From contig CAZTOW010000014.1 of assembly GCA_964615375.1 (NCBI GenBank), forward strand, positions 113,006-177,005: a DNA stretch of 64,000 nt, written 5' to 3'. The stretch comes from CAZKWG01 sp964615375 (GTDB lineage Bacteria; Myxococcota_A; UBA796; CAZKWG01). How positions within the stretch are numbered: position 1 is the first letter of the stretch; each line of letters starts with the position of its first letter. Below are positions 24,847 to 31,938 of this stretch, piece by piece. Both the position numbers and the translations under genes were made by a program. The notes under the pieces were generated by a model. That model did no database searches. It was not told the origin of the DNA and saw only the letters and a program-made list of their open reading frames with translations.

Positions 24847-25134
24847 ATGCTGGTCTCCGTCTCCGAGCTCAAGGCGCAGCTCTCCGAGCAGCTCCGGCAC
24901 GTCAAGGAGGGCGAGGTCCTCTTCGTCACCGAGAGGGGTGTGCCCGTGGCCAGGATCATGCCGGTCGAGGACATGGATCGTCAGGAGGCCGACCTGCGCG
25001 TGCTGATGGAGGCGGGGCAGCTCCGCCCCGGCCAGGGCGCTCTGCCCGAGAGCTTCTGGTCCATGCCCATGCCTGGCGACCCCGACGCCAGCGTGCGCGA
25101 CGCGCTCCGCCAGGATCGCGAGGGTGGCTGGTGA
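24847..25134 (+). CDS. Phd/YefM-family antitoxin
   Basis: A 95-residue antitoxin. The N-terminus MLVSVSELKAQLSEQLRHV through VTERGVPVARIMP is the Phd/YefM DNA-binding dimer fold; the C-terminal 40 residues, rich in Pro and acidic residues, would wrap the toxin. Its GTGA overlap with the PIN toxin gene and the operator over the promoter are typical of an autoregulated type II module. GAGGA is the ribosome site. Such modules act in plasmid/island maintenance, phage defence or stress response; no mobile-element trace is seen around it. Confidence 0.85.
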   Translation: MLVSVSELKAQLSEQLRHVKEGEVLFVTERGVPVARIMPVEDMDRQEADLRVLMEAGQLRPGQGALPESFWSMPMPGDPDASVRDALRQDREGGW

Positions 25135-25562
25135 TCTTCTGGGACACGTCCGCGGTCGTGCCCCTGCTGGTGCGCGAGCCCGCCACCCCCCAGGTCAGCG
25201 CCCTCCTGCGCCAGGGCCCGACCCCGGTGGTCTGGTGGGGCACGGTGATCGAGGCCTGGTCCGCCCTCTGCCGGCGGGAGCGGGAGGGCGGCATGAGCGC
25301 GAAGGACGTGGATCTGGCCCGCCAGCGCCTCACCGTGCTCAGCGACTCCTGGCACGAGATCGTCCCCAGCGACGTGCTCCGCGAGTACACGGAGAACCTC
25401 CTGCGCCGCCACCCGCTGCGCGCCGGGGACGCGCTCCAGCTCGGGGCCGCGCTCACCCTCGCTCGGGGGAGGCCGAAGGGGCACCGCTTCGCCTGCCTCG
25501 ACGCCCGGCTCGCCCAGGCCGCGCGCGGCGAGGGCTTCGAGCTCCCGCTCACCCTCGGCTGA
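25131..25562 (+). CDS. vapC: PIN-domain toxin (VapC-like)
   Basis: A 143-residue PIN-domain ribonuclease toxin. Acidic active-site residues are visible: Asp in IFWDTSAVVPLL, Glu in TVIEAWSALCR, Asp in RAGDALQLGAA and Asp in ACLDARLAQ. VapC toxins cut initiator tRNA or other RNAs. It starts with GTG in a 4-base overlap with the antitoxin stop, ensuring coupled translation. Length and motif order are normal, so it should be active. Confidence 0.88.
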   Translation: MIFWDTSAVVPLLVREPATPQVSALLRQGPTPVVWWGTVIEAWSALCRREREGGMSAKDVDLARQRLTVLSDSWHEIVPSDVLREYTENLLRRHPLRAGDALQLGAALTLARGRPKGHRFACLDARLAQAARGEGFELPLTLG

Positions 25563-25616
25563 GCGTGGACCGGGACCGGGTGGGGCGATAGACTTCCGGC
25601 CCCCTGGAGCTGCGAC

Positions 25617-27857
25617 ATGGCCGTCAACCGCGCAGAGCTGCTCGACCAGAATTTCCGGGCCCTCGCCGCGTCCCTGCTCCCCTCGCCCCCGCGCGCGGAC
25701 CTGGACGCGCCCGTGCGGGCCGGCGCGACGCTCTCCGCCCGGGAGGCGCTGGAGATCTTCGAGTCCATGCTGGCCAGCCGCCACCTGGACTACGCCGCGC
25801 GGGCGATGCGAGCCCGCAACCAGGGCTTCTACACCATCGGCTCCACGGGGCACGAAGGCAACGCCGCCGTCGCCGCCGCGCTCCGCCCCACCGACATGGC
25901 CTTCCTGCACTACCGCTCGGGCGCCTTCTTCGTGCAGCGCGGCCGGCAGGTGCCCGGCTCGACGCCGATCATGGACGTGCTGCTGGGCCTCGCGTCCAGC
26001 TCGGACGAGCCGATCGCCGGCGGCCGGCACAAGGTCTTCGGCTCGCGACCGCTGTGGATCCCGCCGCAGACCTCCACCATCGCCAGCCACCTGCCCAAGG
26101 CGGTGGGGACGGCCTTCGCCCTCGGGCGCGCCGCCCGCCTGGGTCTGCCCACGCCCATCCCCACCGACAGCGTGGTCGTCTGCACCTTTGGCGACGCCTC
26201 CTCCAACCACGCCACCGCGTGTACGGCCTTCAACGCCGCGGCCCTGGCCAATTTCCAGAGCCTGCCCTGCCCCGTCCTCTTCGTGTGTGAGGACAACGGC
26301 ATCGGCATCAGCGTGCGCACCCCCGACGACTGGGTGCACCAGCGCTTCTCGAATTACCCAGGGATCCGCTACTTTCAGGGCGATGGCCTGGACCTGCCCG
26401 ACGCCTGGGAGGGCGCGAGGTCGGCGGTGGACTGGGTGCGCCTGCACCGGAGGCCCGCCCTGCTGCACCTGCGCACGGTGCGGCTCCTGGGCCACGCCGG
26501 CTCCGACGTGGAGATGACCTACCGGCCCGTCGAGGAGATCTCGGCGATCGAGGCACAGGACCCGCTGCTCTCCACCGCCCGCCTGCTGGTGGGCGAGGGC
26601 TGGCTGAGCCCCGAGCAGCTCCTCGCGCTCTACGAGGAGATCGCCGAGCGCGTGACCCGGCTCTCCGAGGAGGCGGGGCGCCGGCCGCGGCTGACCAGCG
26701 CCGAGGTGGTGCTGCGCCCGCTCGCCCCGCTGGACGCCGGCGCGGTCGCCGAGGAGGTGGCCCGCCCCGTAGACGCCGAGGCCCGACGCAAGGTCCACGG
26801 CCGCATGCCCGAGGACGACGGCCCCCGCCACCTCGCGGTGAACATCAACCGCGCCCTCCTCGACCTGATGGTGAAGTACCCGGAGACCTTCCTCTTCGGC
26901 GAGGACGTCGGCAAGAAGGGCGGCGTCTACAACGTCACCTCCGGCCTGCAGGCGAAGTTGGGGGTCGCGCGCGTCTTCAACACCGCCCTCGACGAGACCA
27001 GCATCCTCGGCCTCGCCATGGGCTTCGGCCACCTGGACCTCATCGCGCTGCCCGAGATCCAGTACCTGGCCTACGTCCACAACGCCATCGACCAGATCCG
27101 CGGAGAAGCCTGCTCGCTCCAGTACTTCTCGCAGGACCAGTTCCGCAACCCGATGGTGGTGCGCATCGCCAGCCTGGCTTACCAGAAGGGCTTCGGCGGG
27201 CACTTCCACAACGACAACGCCGTGTCCGCCCTGCGCGAGATCCCGGCCCTGATCATCGCCGCCCCCTCGAACGGCGAGGACGCGGCGGGGATGCTGCGGA
27301 CCCTGGTGGCGGCGGCGCGCGTCAACGGCCGGGTGAGCGCCTTCCTGGAGCCCATCGCGCTCTACATGACGCGCGATCTGTACGAGCCGGGCGACAACCG
27401 CTGGGCCTTCCCTTACCCCGCGACCGACCACCACGTCCCCGTGGGTCGTGCCCGCGCCTGGGCCGAGCACGCCGGCCCCGAGGGCGAGGCGGAGCTGACC
27501 ATCGCCACCTACGGCAACGGGCTGTGGATGTCCCTGCGCGTCGCGCGAAAGCTGCGGGTCGAGCGTGGGATCCCCGTCCGCGTGGTGGACCTGCGCTGGC
27601 TCAAGCCCCTGCCGCTCACCGACCTGGAGGACGAGGCGCGCCGCACCGGGCGCCTGCTCGTGGTGGACGAGTGCCGCGAGCGCGGCGGCCCCGGCGACGA
27701 GGTGATCGCCCGCCTGGTCGAGCGCGTGCCCGGTCTGCGCACCCGCCAGGTCGTGGGTCTCGACTGCTACATCCCGCTGGGCGACGCCGCCAACCTGGTG
27801 CTGGTGCAGGAGCCGGACATCGAGGCCGCCGCCCTGGCCCTGCTGGAGCAGCCATGA
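25617..27857 (+). CDS. Fused alpha/beta E1 component of a 2-oxoacid dehydrogenase
   Basis: A 746-residue fusion of E1 alpha (about 35-390) and E1 beta (about 405-740). The alpha part has GSTGHEGNAAV, HYRSGAFF and the ThDP motif FGDASSNHATACTAFN through VCEDNGIGIS. The beta part has LFGEDVGKKGGVYNVT, FNTALDETSILGLAMG and EPIALYMTRDLY. It decarboxylates a 2-oxoacid, most like branched-chain 2-oxoacid or pyruvate dehydrogenase E1. No E2 or E3 gene is adjacent; instead a FabD-like acyltransferase and HD hydrolase follow with overlapping starts. E2/E3 may be encoded elsewhere, or the acyl group may go to an unusual acceptor (inference). Ribosome site GGAG. Confidence 0.85.
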   Translation: MAVNRAELLDQNFRALAASLLPSPPRADLDAPVRAGATLSAREALEIFESMLASRHLDYAARAMRARNQGFYTIGSTGHEGNAAVAAALRPTDMAFLHYRSGAFFVQRGRQVPGSTPIMDVLLGLASSSDEPIAGGRHKVFGSRPLWIPPQTSTIASHLPKAVGTAFALGRAARLGLPTPIPTDSVVVCTFGDASSNHATACTAFNAAALANFQSLPCPVLFVCEDNGIGISVRTPDDWVHQRFSNYPGIRYFQGDGLDLPDAWEGARSAVDWVRLHRRPALLHLRTVRLLGHAGSDVEMTYRPVEEISAIEAQDPLLSTARLLVGEGWLSPEQLLALYEEIAERVTRLSEEAGRRPRLTSAEVVLRPLAPLDAGAVAEEVARPVDAEARRKVHGRMPEDDGPRHLAVNINRALLDLMVKYPETFLFGEDVGKKGGVYNVTSGLQAKLGVARVFNTALDETSILGLAMGFGHLDLIALPEIQYLAYVHNAIDQIRGEACSLQYFSQDQFRNPMVVRIASLAYQKGFGGHFHNDNAVSALREIPALIIAAPSNGEDAAGMLRTLVAAARVNGRVSAFLEPIALYMTRDLYEPGDNRWAFPYPATDHHVPVGRARAWAEHAGPEGEAELTIATYGNGLWMSLRVARKLRVERGIPVRVVDLRWLKPLPLTDLEDEARRTGRLLVVDECRERGGPGDEVIARLVERVPGLRTRQVVGLDCYIPLGDAANLVLVQEPDIEAAALALLEQP

Positions 27858-28879
27858 ACCCGCGCCGCGCGCTGATCGTCTGCCCCGGGCGGGGCTCCTA
27901 CGGACGGGAGAGCCTGGGCTCGCTGGTCGGGATCCAGAGCCCGGCCCTGGACGCGCTGGACGCCCACCGCGCCGCCCTCGGGCGCCCCACCGTGCGCGAG
28001 CTCGACGGCGCGCCCGCGTATCAGGCTCGCCTGCACGTCGCCGGAGAGCACGCCTCCATCCTGACCGCCGGCTGCAGCCTGGCCGACCTCGACCAGCTCG
28101 ATCCGGCGCGGGTGCGCCCGGTCTGTGTGGTGGGCAACTCCATGGGCTGGTACACGGCGCTGGGGGTGGCGGGAGCGCTCTCGCTGCCGGACACCGCGCG
28201 CCTCGTGGACACCCTCGGCCAGTACCAGACGAACAACGTCATCGGCGGGCAGATCCTCTACCCGCTGGTGGGCGAGGACTGGCGTCGGGATCCGGCCCGC
28301 GAGGCCGCGGTCGAGCAGGCGCTGGCCACCACGCCCGAGCTCTGGTGGTCCATCCGGCTGGGGGGCCAGGCGGTGCTGGGCGGGACGGAGCGCGCGCTGG
28401 AGCTGGCCATGGCCCGGCTCCCGTCGGTGACCCTGGGCACGGCCAGCTTCCCCATGCGCCTGCCCCTGCACTCGGCCTTCCACACCCCGCTGCTTCAGGG
28501 CACCTCCGCCCGAGCGCAGGAAGATCTGGCCGATCTCGGCTTCCAGTCCCCTCGCCTGCCGCTGGTGGACGGGGCGGGGCGGGTCTGGCGCCCCCTGCAC
28601 GGCGACCCGGACGGGATCCGCGCCTACACCCTGGGCGAGCAGATCGTGGCCGCCTTCGACCTGGGGCTCGCGCTGCGGGTGGCCCTCCGCGAGTACGCGC
28701 CGGAGCTCATCGTGTTGCCGGGGCCGGGCTCCAACCTGGGCGGGGCCATCGCCCAGACCCTCATCGCCGAGGGCTGGGCCGGGCTGCGCAGCCGTGAGGA
28801 CTTCCTGGCCCGTCAGGCCGAGGATCCCGTGCTCATCGCGCTGAGGCGCCCGGAGCAGCGCGCCCTGGTCGCCCGGTGA
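27854..28879 (+). CDS. FabD-like acyl transferase
   Basis: A 341-residue protein with the malonyl-CoA:ACP transacylase fold. The nucleophile elbow is VVGNSMGWYTAL (canonical GHSLG; Ser kept, His replaced by Asn). The second catalytic His is in RLPLHSAFHTPLL, and the expected Arg of the oxyanion/carboxylate region is not obvious. The N-terminus ALIVCPGRGSYG corresponds to FPGQGSQ. The loss of standard residues suggests a substrate other than malonate. It overlaps the E1 gene by 4 bases and the HD gene by 4 bases, so the three form one translation-coupled unit. Function is therefore probably linked to the 2-oxoacid-derived acyl group. Confidence 0.72.
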   Translation: MNPRRALIVCPGRGSYGRESLGSLVGIQSPALDALDAHRAALGRPTVRELDGAPAYQARLHVAGEHASILTAGCSLADLDQLDPARVRPVCVVGNSMGWYTALGVAGALSLPDTARLVDTLGQYQTNNVIGGQILYPLVGEDWRRDPAREAAVEQALATTPELWWSIRLGGQAVLGGTERALELAMARLPSVTLGTASFPMRLPLHSAFHTPLLQGTSARAQEDLADLGFQSPRLPLVDGAGRVWRPLHGDPDGIRAYTLGEQIVAAFDLGLALRVALREYAPELIVLPGPGSNLGGAIAQTLIAEGWAGLRSREDFLARQAEDPVLIALRRPEQRALVAR

Positions 28880-29394
28880 GCGCCTCGCCCGCCTCGCTCC
28901 CCCCGGAGCTGCTGCTGGAGGCGCTGGGCCTCAAGGACGTGGACCGGGCGGGCTGGCTGAGGGTGGGCGTCCCCCGCCCTGAGTCGGTGGCGGCGCACTC
29001 CTGGGGGATCGCCCTGCTGGCGCTCGCGCTCTGTCCAGCCCACCTCGATCGCGAGCGGGTCCTGGCTCTGGCGATCCTCCACGATCTCCCGGAGGTCCGC
29101 ACGGGCGACCTCACGCCGCACGATCCGGTCTCGCCTGAGGAGAAGGCGCGCCGCGAGGACGAGGCCGCTCGCGCCCTGCTGGGCGCACGACCCGACCTGC
29201 TGGCCCTCTGGCGCGAGTACGAGGACGAGCAGACGCCCGAGTCCCGCTTCGTGCACGCGCTGGACAAGCTGGACATGGCGCTCCAGGCCCTGCGCTACGC
29301 GGATCTGGGCGCGGACACCCGCGAATTCCTGGCCAGCGCCCGCCGCAAGCTCCCGCTGGAGCTGCTGAGCCTGCTGGACGGCCTCCAGCGCTGA
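28876..29394 (+). CDS. HD-domain hydrolase (YfbR/HDDC2-like nucleotidase)
   Basis: A 172-residue HD-domain protein. Metal ligands appear as His in VAAHSWGIALLAL, H-D in LAILHDLPEVRTGDLTP, and Asp in FVHALDKLDMAL. The layout matches YfbR/HDDC2, a 5'-deoxyribonucleotidase. Its GTG start overlaps the preceding stop (GTGA). It converges on the HIT gene with a 3-base gap, and its TGA is the loop of a small palindrome. Its place after an acyltransferase looks incidental or reflects a nucleotide by-product (uncertain). Confidence 0.82.
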   Translation: MSASPASLPPELLLEALGLKDVDRAGWLRVGVPRPESVAAHSWGIALLALALCPAHLDRERVLALAILHDLPEVRTGDLTPHDPVSPEEKARREDEAARALLGARPDLLALWREYEDEQTPESRFVHALDKLDMALQALRYADLGADTREFLASARRKLPLELLSLLDGLQR

Positions 29395-29399
29395 GCGCT
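29387..29399. terminator. AGCGC-TGA-GCGCT palindrome at HD/HIT junction
   Basis: A 5-bp inverted repeat with the TGA stop of the HD gene as its loop, between two convergent genes. Short, no U tract; weak evidence by itself but it fits the pattern at other convergent junctions. Confidence 0.4.
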
Positions 29400-29736
29400 A
29401 CCCGGGCGGCCAGCCCAGCGCGCGCCCGCCGAGGACGTGGACGTGCAGGTGAGGCACGCTCTGACCGCCGTCCTCGCCGATGTTGGTCACGAGGCGGTAG
29501 CCGCCCTCCTCGAGCCCCAGGCGACGGGCGACCTCCGCCGCGGCCAGCATCACGCGCCCCAGCAGCAGGGCGTCGTCTGCGCCAGCCTCGGCCACGCTCA
29601 CCAGCGGCTTGCGCGGCACGACCAGGACATGAACGGGCGCCTGCGGGTGGATGTCGCGGAAGGCGACGACGTGCTCGTCCTCATACACCTTGTCGGCGGG
29701 GATCTCGCCAGCGATGATCCGGGCGAAGATCGTCAT
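29398..29736 (-). CDS. HIT-family nucleotide hydrolase (HinT-like)
   Basis: A 112-residue histidine-triad protein. The signature is VPHLHVHVLGG near the C-terminus and the N-terminus reads FARIIAGEIPADKVYED, typical of the HinT/PKCI branch that hydrolyses adenosine phosphoramidates and acyl-adenylates. It is the last gene of the ECF sigma operon, 25 bases after the secreted-protein gene. Full length and active residues intact. Confidence 0.93.
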   Translation of the reverse strand: MTIFARIIAGEIPADKVYEDEHVVAFRDIHPQAPVHVLVVPRKPLVSVAEAGADDALLLGRVMLAAAEVARRLGLEEGGYRLVTNIGEDGGQSVPHLHVHVLGGRALGWPPG

Positions 29737-29761
29737 GAACGGCCTCCTGATGCGGCGACTC

Positions 29762-30310
29762 TCAGTAACGCGCCGTCAGCGGCAGCACGAGGATCCCGTC
29801 CTTGTGGCGCGGGCCGGCGACGATGAAGGTGCCGTTGCGGTTCACCGACAGCGTCGTGTCCAGCAGCTTGCCCGAGCCCTGGCTGATCTCCACGCGCATG
29901 CGGGCCTTCTGGTCGTCGCGAGACAGCAGGGTCACGCTGACCTTCCGCCCACCCTCGATCTGGAAGGACTGGCTGCCGTTGGCGCTCAACGTGGCCTGCT
30001 GGCTGTCGAGGAGCTGGTAGCCCGAGTACTTCAGGTTGGAGAGGTAGCGCGTGAGGCTTCCCAGGCGCGGGTCCACACCGGTCTGCGAGGAGGTCGCGAA
30101 GACTACCATGATCTGCACGTTGACCTTGCCCGCGGGCACGACGGGGGCGGCCTGGGCGGCGGGCGCGGGCTGAGCGGCCGGCGTGGCGGGCGTGGCGGGG
30201 GGCGCGGGCGCGGCGGCCGGCGGCTTGGGGCGAGGTCCACCCTGAGCGAGCGCCGGCGACGAGAGCGCGCCCAGGAACAGGACGGCGGCGAGGGCGGCGA
30301 GCGTTCTCAC
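29762..30310 (-). CDS. Exported protein of the ECF sigma operon, unknown function
   Basis: A 182-residue protein with a signal peptide (VRTLAALAAVLFLGALSSPA-type, cut after ALA), a Pro/Ala linker (about 25-60) and a C-terminal beta-rich domain (KVNVQIMVVFATSSQ through LLDTTLSVNRNGTFIVAG). The GTG start overlaps the stop of the anti-sigma gene by 4 bases. It is likely periplasmic and linked to the signal that the sigma/anti-sigma pair senses. Family not recognised. Confidence 0.72.
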   Translation of the reverse strand: MRTLAALAAVLFLGALSSPALAQGGPRPKPPAAAPAPPATPATPAAQPAPAAQAAPVVPAGKVNVQIMVVFATSSQTGVDPRLGSLTRYLSNLKYSGYQLLDSQQATLSANGSQSFQIEGGRKVSVTLLSRDDQKARMRVEISQGSGKLLDTTLSVNRNGTFIVAGPRHKDGILVLPLTARY

Positions 30311-31107
30311 AGGGTCGCTCCTTGGTCCCCGGCGGGGACCTCTTCGATGAAGATGATGGTGGGCGCGTCCTCGTCGAACTGGAGGACCTGCACCATGGCG
30401 TCCGCCGAGTCCGTCGAGATGTCCTCGATCTGGACATGGTTGATGGGCGCGAGGCGGAAGCTCAGCGCGCCATCGGACTCGGGGGCGGAGGTCGGGAAGC
30501 TGAGCAGGAGGGCGGCGGCGGCGGCCAGCCCGAAGGCGGGGAGGCTCCAGCTCTGGAGCCAGCGCATCAGGCCCGAGGGCTCGGCGGCGGCGGGGGCGCG
30601 CTCGCGGGGCCGGACCGCGGCGAGCACGGCGGGCACCACATCGACGGCCCCGGCCTCGGCGCGGACGGCCTCGGCCAGCAGGGCGCCGTCCCAGCCGGGG
30701 ACGAGCTCGGGGTCCACGCCGATCTGGCGCGCGACCTGCGGCCACAGCGAGGGGGCGGGGCCGCGCTCCAGGCTCACGGCCTCGCGGACCTCGGCGGAGA
30801 TGCCGGCGAAGGCGCCGACCAGCGCGCGGGCGTCGGCGTCGCGGGAGAGGCGCGCAGCCACCTGCTCGCGGCGGGCCGGGTCGAGCTGACCGTCGGCGAA
30901 GGCCGAGAGCAGCACGTCGTCCAGCTCGAGCGCGCCCATCACGCCGTCGCTCACGTCGACCGCGCCGGCCTCGAAGACGAGCGCCTCACGCAGCAAGGCC
31001 GCCTCGTCCGCCGACTCCAGGCCAGCCGCGAGCTCGTCGAGCTCAGCGGGCGTGGCGAGACCATCGGCGGCGCGGGCGGCCAGGTGCTCGAGGCGGTCCA
31101 TCGTCAT
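30307..31107 (-). CDS. Putative membrane anti-sigma factor
   Basis: A 266-residue protein with one predicted membrane segment (SLPAFGLAAAAALLLSF, about residues 180-197), a cytoplasmic N-terminal region with two similar helical parts (LDELAAGLESADEAALLREA and DGQLDPARREQVAARL), and an acidic periplasmic tail. The helices resemble anti-sigma domains, but no His-x3-Cys-x2-Cys zinc motif is present. The first ATG at 31107 has GAGGAG upstream; a second ATG lies two codons later. Position directly after the ECF sigma gene supports the role. The Ala-rich DADARALVGAFAGI part is typical of myxobacterial anti-sigma proteins (inference). Confidence 0.65.
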   Translation of the reverse strand: MTMDRLEHLAARAADGLATPAELDELAAGLESADEAALLREALVFEAGAVDVSDGVMGALELDDVLLSAFADGQLDPARREQVAARLSRDADARALVGAFAGISAEVREAVSLERGPAPSLWPQVARQIGVDPELVPGWDGALLAEAVRAEAGAVDVVPAVLAAVRPRERAPAAAEPSGLMRWLQSWSLPAFGLAAAAALLLSFPTSAPESDGALSFRLAPINHVQIEDISTDSADAMVQVLQFDEDAPTIIFIEEVPAGDQGATL

Positions 31108-31210
31108 GGCGCGGCTCCTCGGGTGGCGGCGCCGGCCTCGCTGGCCCGCGTCCACCTCCTCTGAGCCTGAGACGCACGAGGCGCCCGTTCATTCAATGTT
31201 CCACGCAGAA

Positions 31211-31864
31211 TCATGCGCGGTCCTCCGCCAGGGCCGCCTGCAGCTTCTTGCGGGCGTAGAACAGGCGGCTCATGACCGTCCCCTCGGGGATGTCCAGCAC
31301 CTCGGAGATCTCCTTGTAGGAGAGCCCATCCACCTCGCGCAGGACCACGATCTGGCGTTGATCCTCAGGTAAGGCCTGGAGGGCGTCCAGCAGCTTCGCG
31401 TGCAGGCGCTTGCGCTCCAGCGTGCGCACGGGGCCGTCGCGGTGGCTGCCCTCGCTCATCGCGCCGCCCATCTCGCGGGTGGCGACCCCGTCCTCGAAGG
31501 CGTCATGGGCCCGCTGCTTCTGGCGGCGCAGGTGGTCGAGCCCGGTGTTCATGGCGATGCGGTAGAGCCAGGTGTAGACGCTGCTCTGCCCCTGGAAGGA
31601 CTTCAGGTTCTGGAAGGCGCGGACGAAGGTCTCCTGGGTCAGGTCCCGGGCGTCCTCGCGGTTGCGCACCATCCCGTAGAGCACGGCGTAGACGCGCTCC
31701 TGGTAGCGCTCGACCACGGCGCGGTAGGCGCCCGTGTCCCCCGCCTGCACGGCGCGCACGATGTCCGCGTCCGAGCCGCGCTCGAGGTTCAAGGCCGCGC
31801 CGATGAGGGGAAGGAGCGCGCCCAGCAGCGCGCCCGCGAAGCCCGTGACCCCGTCCAGCAGCAT
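31211..31864 (-). CDS. ECF sigma-70 factor with hydrophobic N-terminal extension
   Basis: A 217-residue ECF sigma factor. Region 2 includes VRNREDARDLTQETFVRAF and YTWLYRIAMNTGLDHLRR; region 4 includes LPEDQRQIVVLREVDGLSYK and EVLDIPEGTVMSRLFYARKK. The ATG at 31864 has GGGAGG at good spacing; the longer frame to 31897 has no signal. Residues about 6-26 are uncharged and strongly hydrophobic (GVTGFAGALLGALLPLIGAA), unusual for a sigma factor. An alternative TTG at residue 25 would remove it but lacks a ribosome site. Downstream genes encode its probable anti-sigma, an exported protein and HIT. Confidence 0.88.
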   Translation of the reverse strand: MLLDGVTGFAGALLGALLPLIGAALNLERGSDADIVRAVQAGDTGAYRAVVERYQERVYAVLYGMVRNREDARDLTQETFVRAFQNLKSFQGQSSVYTWLYRIAMNTGLDHLRRQKQRAHDAFEDGVATREMGGAMSEGSHRDGPVRTLERKRLHAKLLDALQALPEDQRQIVVLREVDGLSYKEISEVLDIPEGTVMSRLFYARKKLQAALAEDRA

Positions 31865-31938
31865 CCACGCCTCCCAGCATCTGGAGCATAGCAACACGCG
31901 AGGCCCGGCACCGCTTCAGGCCACACCTCGCGCACCCC

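Noticed and set aside
31108..31210. GGAAC followed by CGTCTCA upstream of the anti-sigma gene as an ECF-type promoter
   Set aside because: The spacing between the two boxes is several bases longer than in known ECF promoters.
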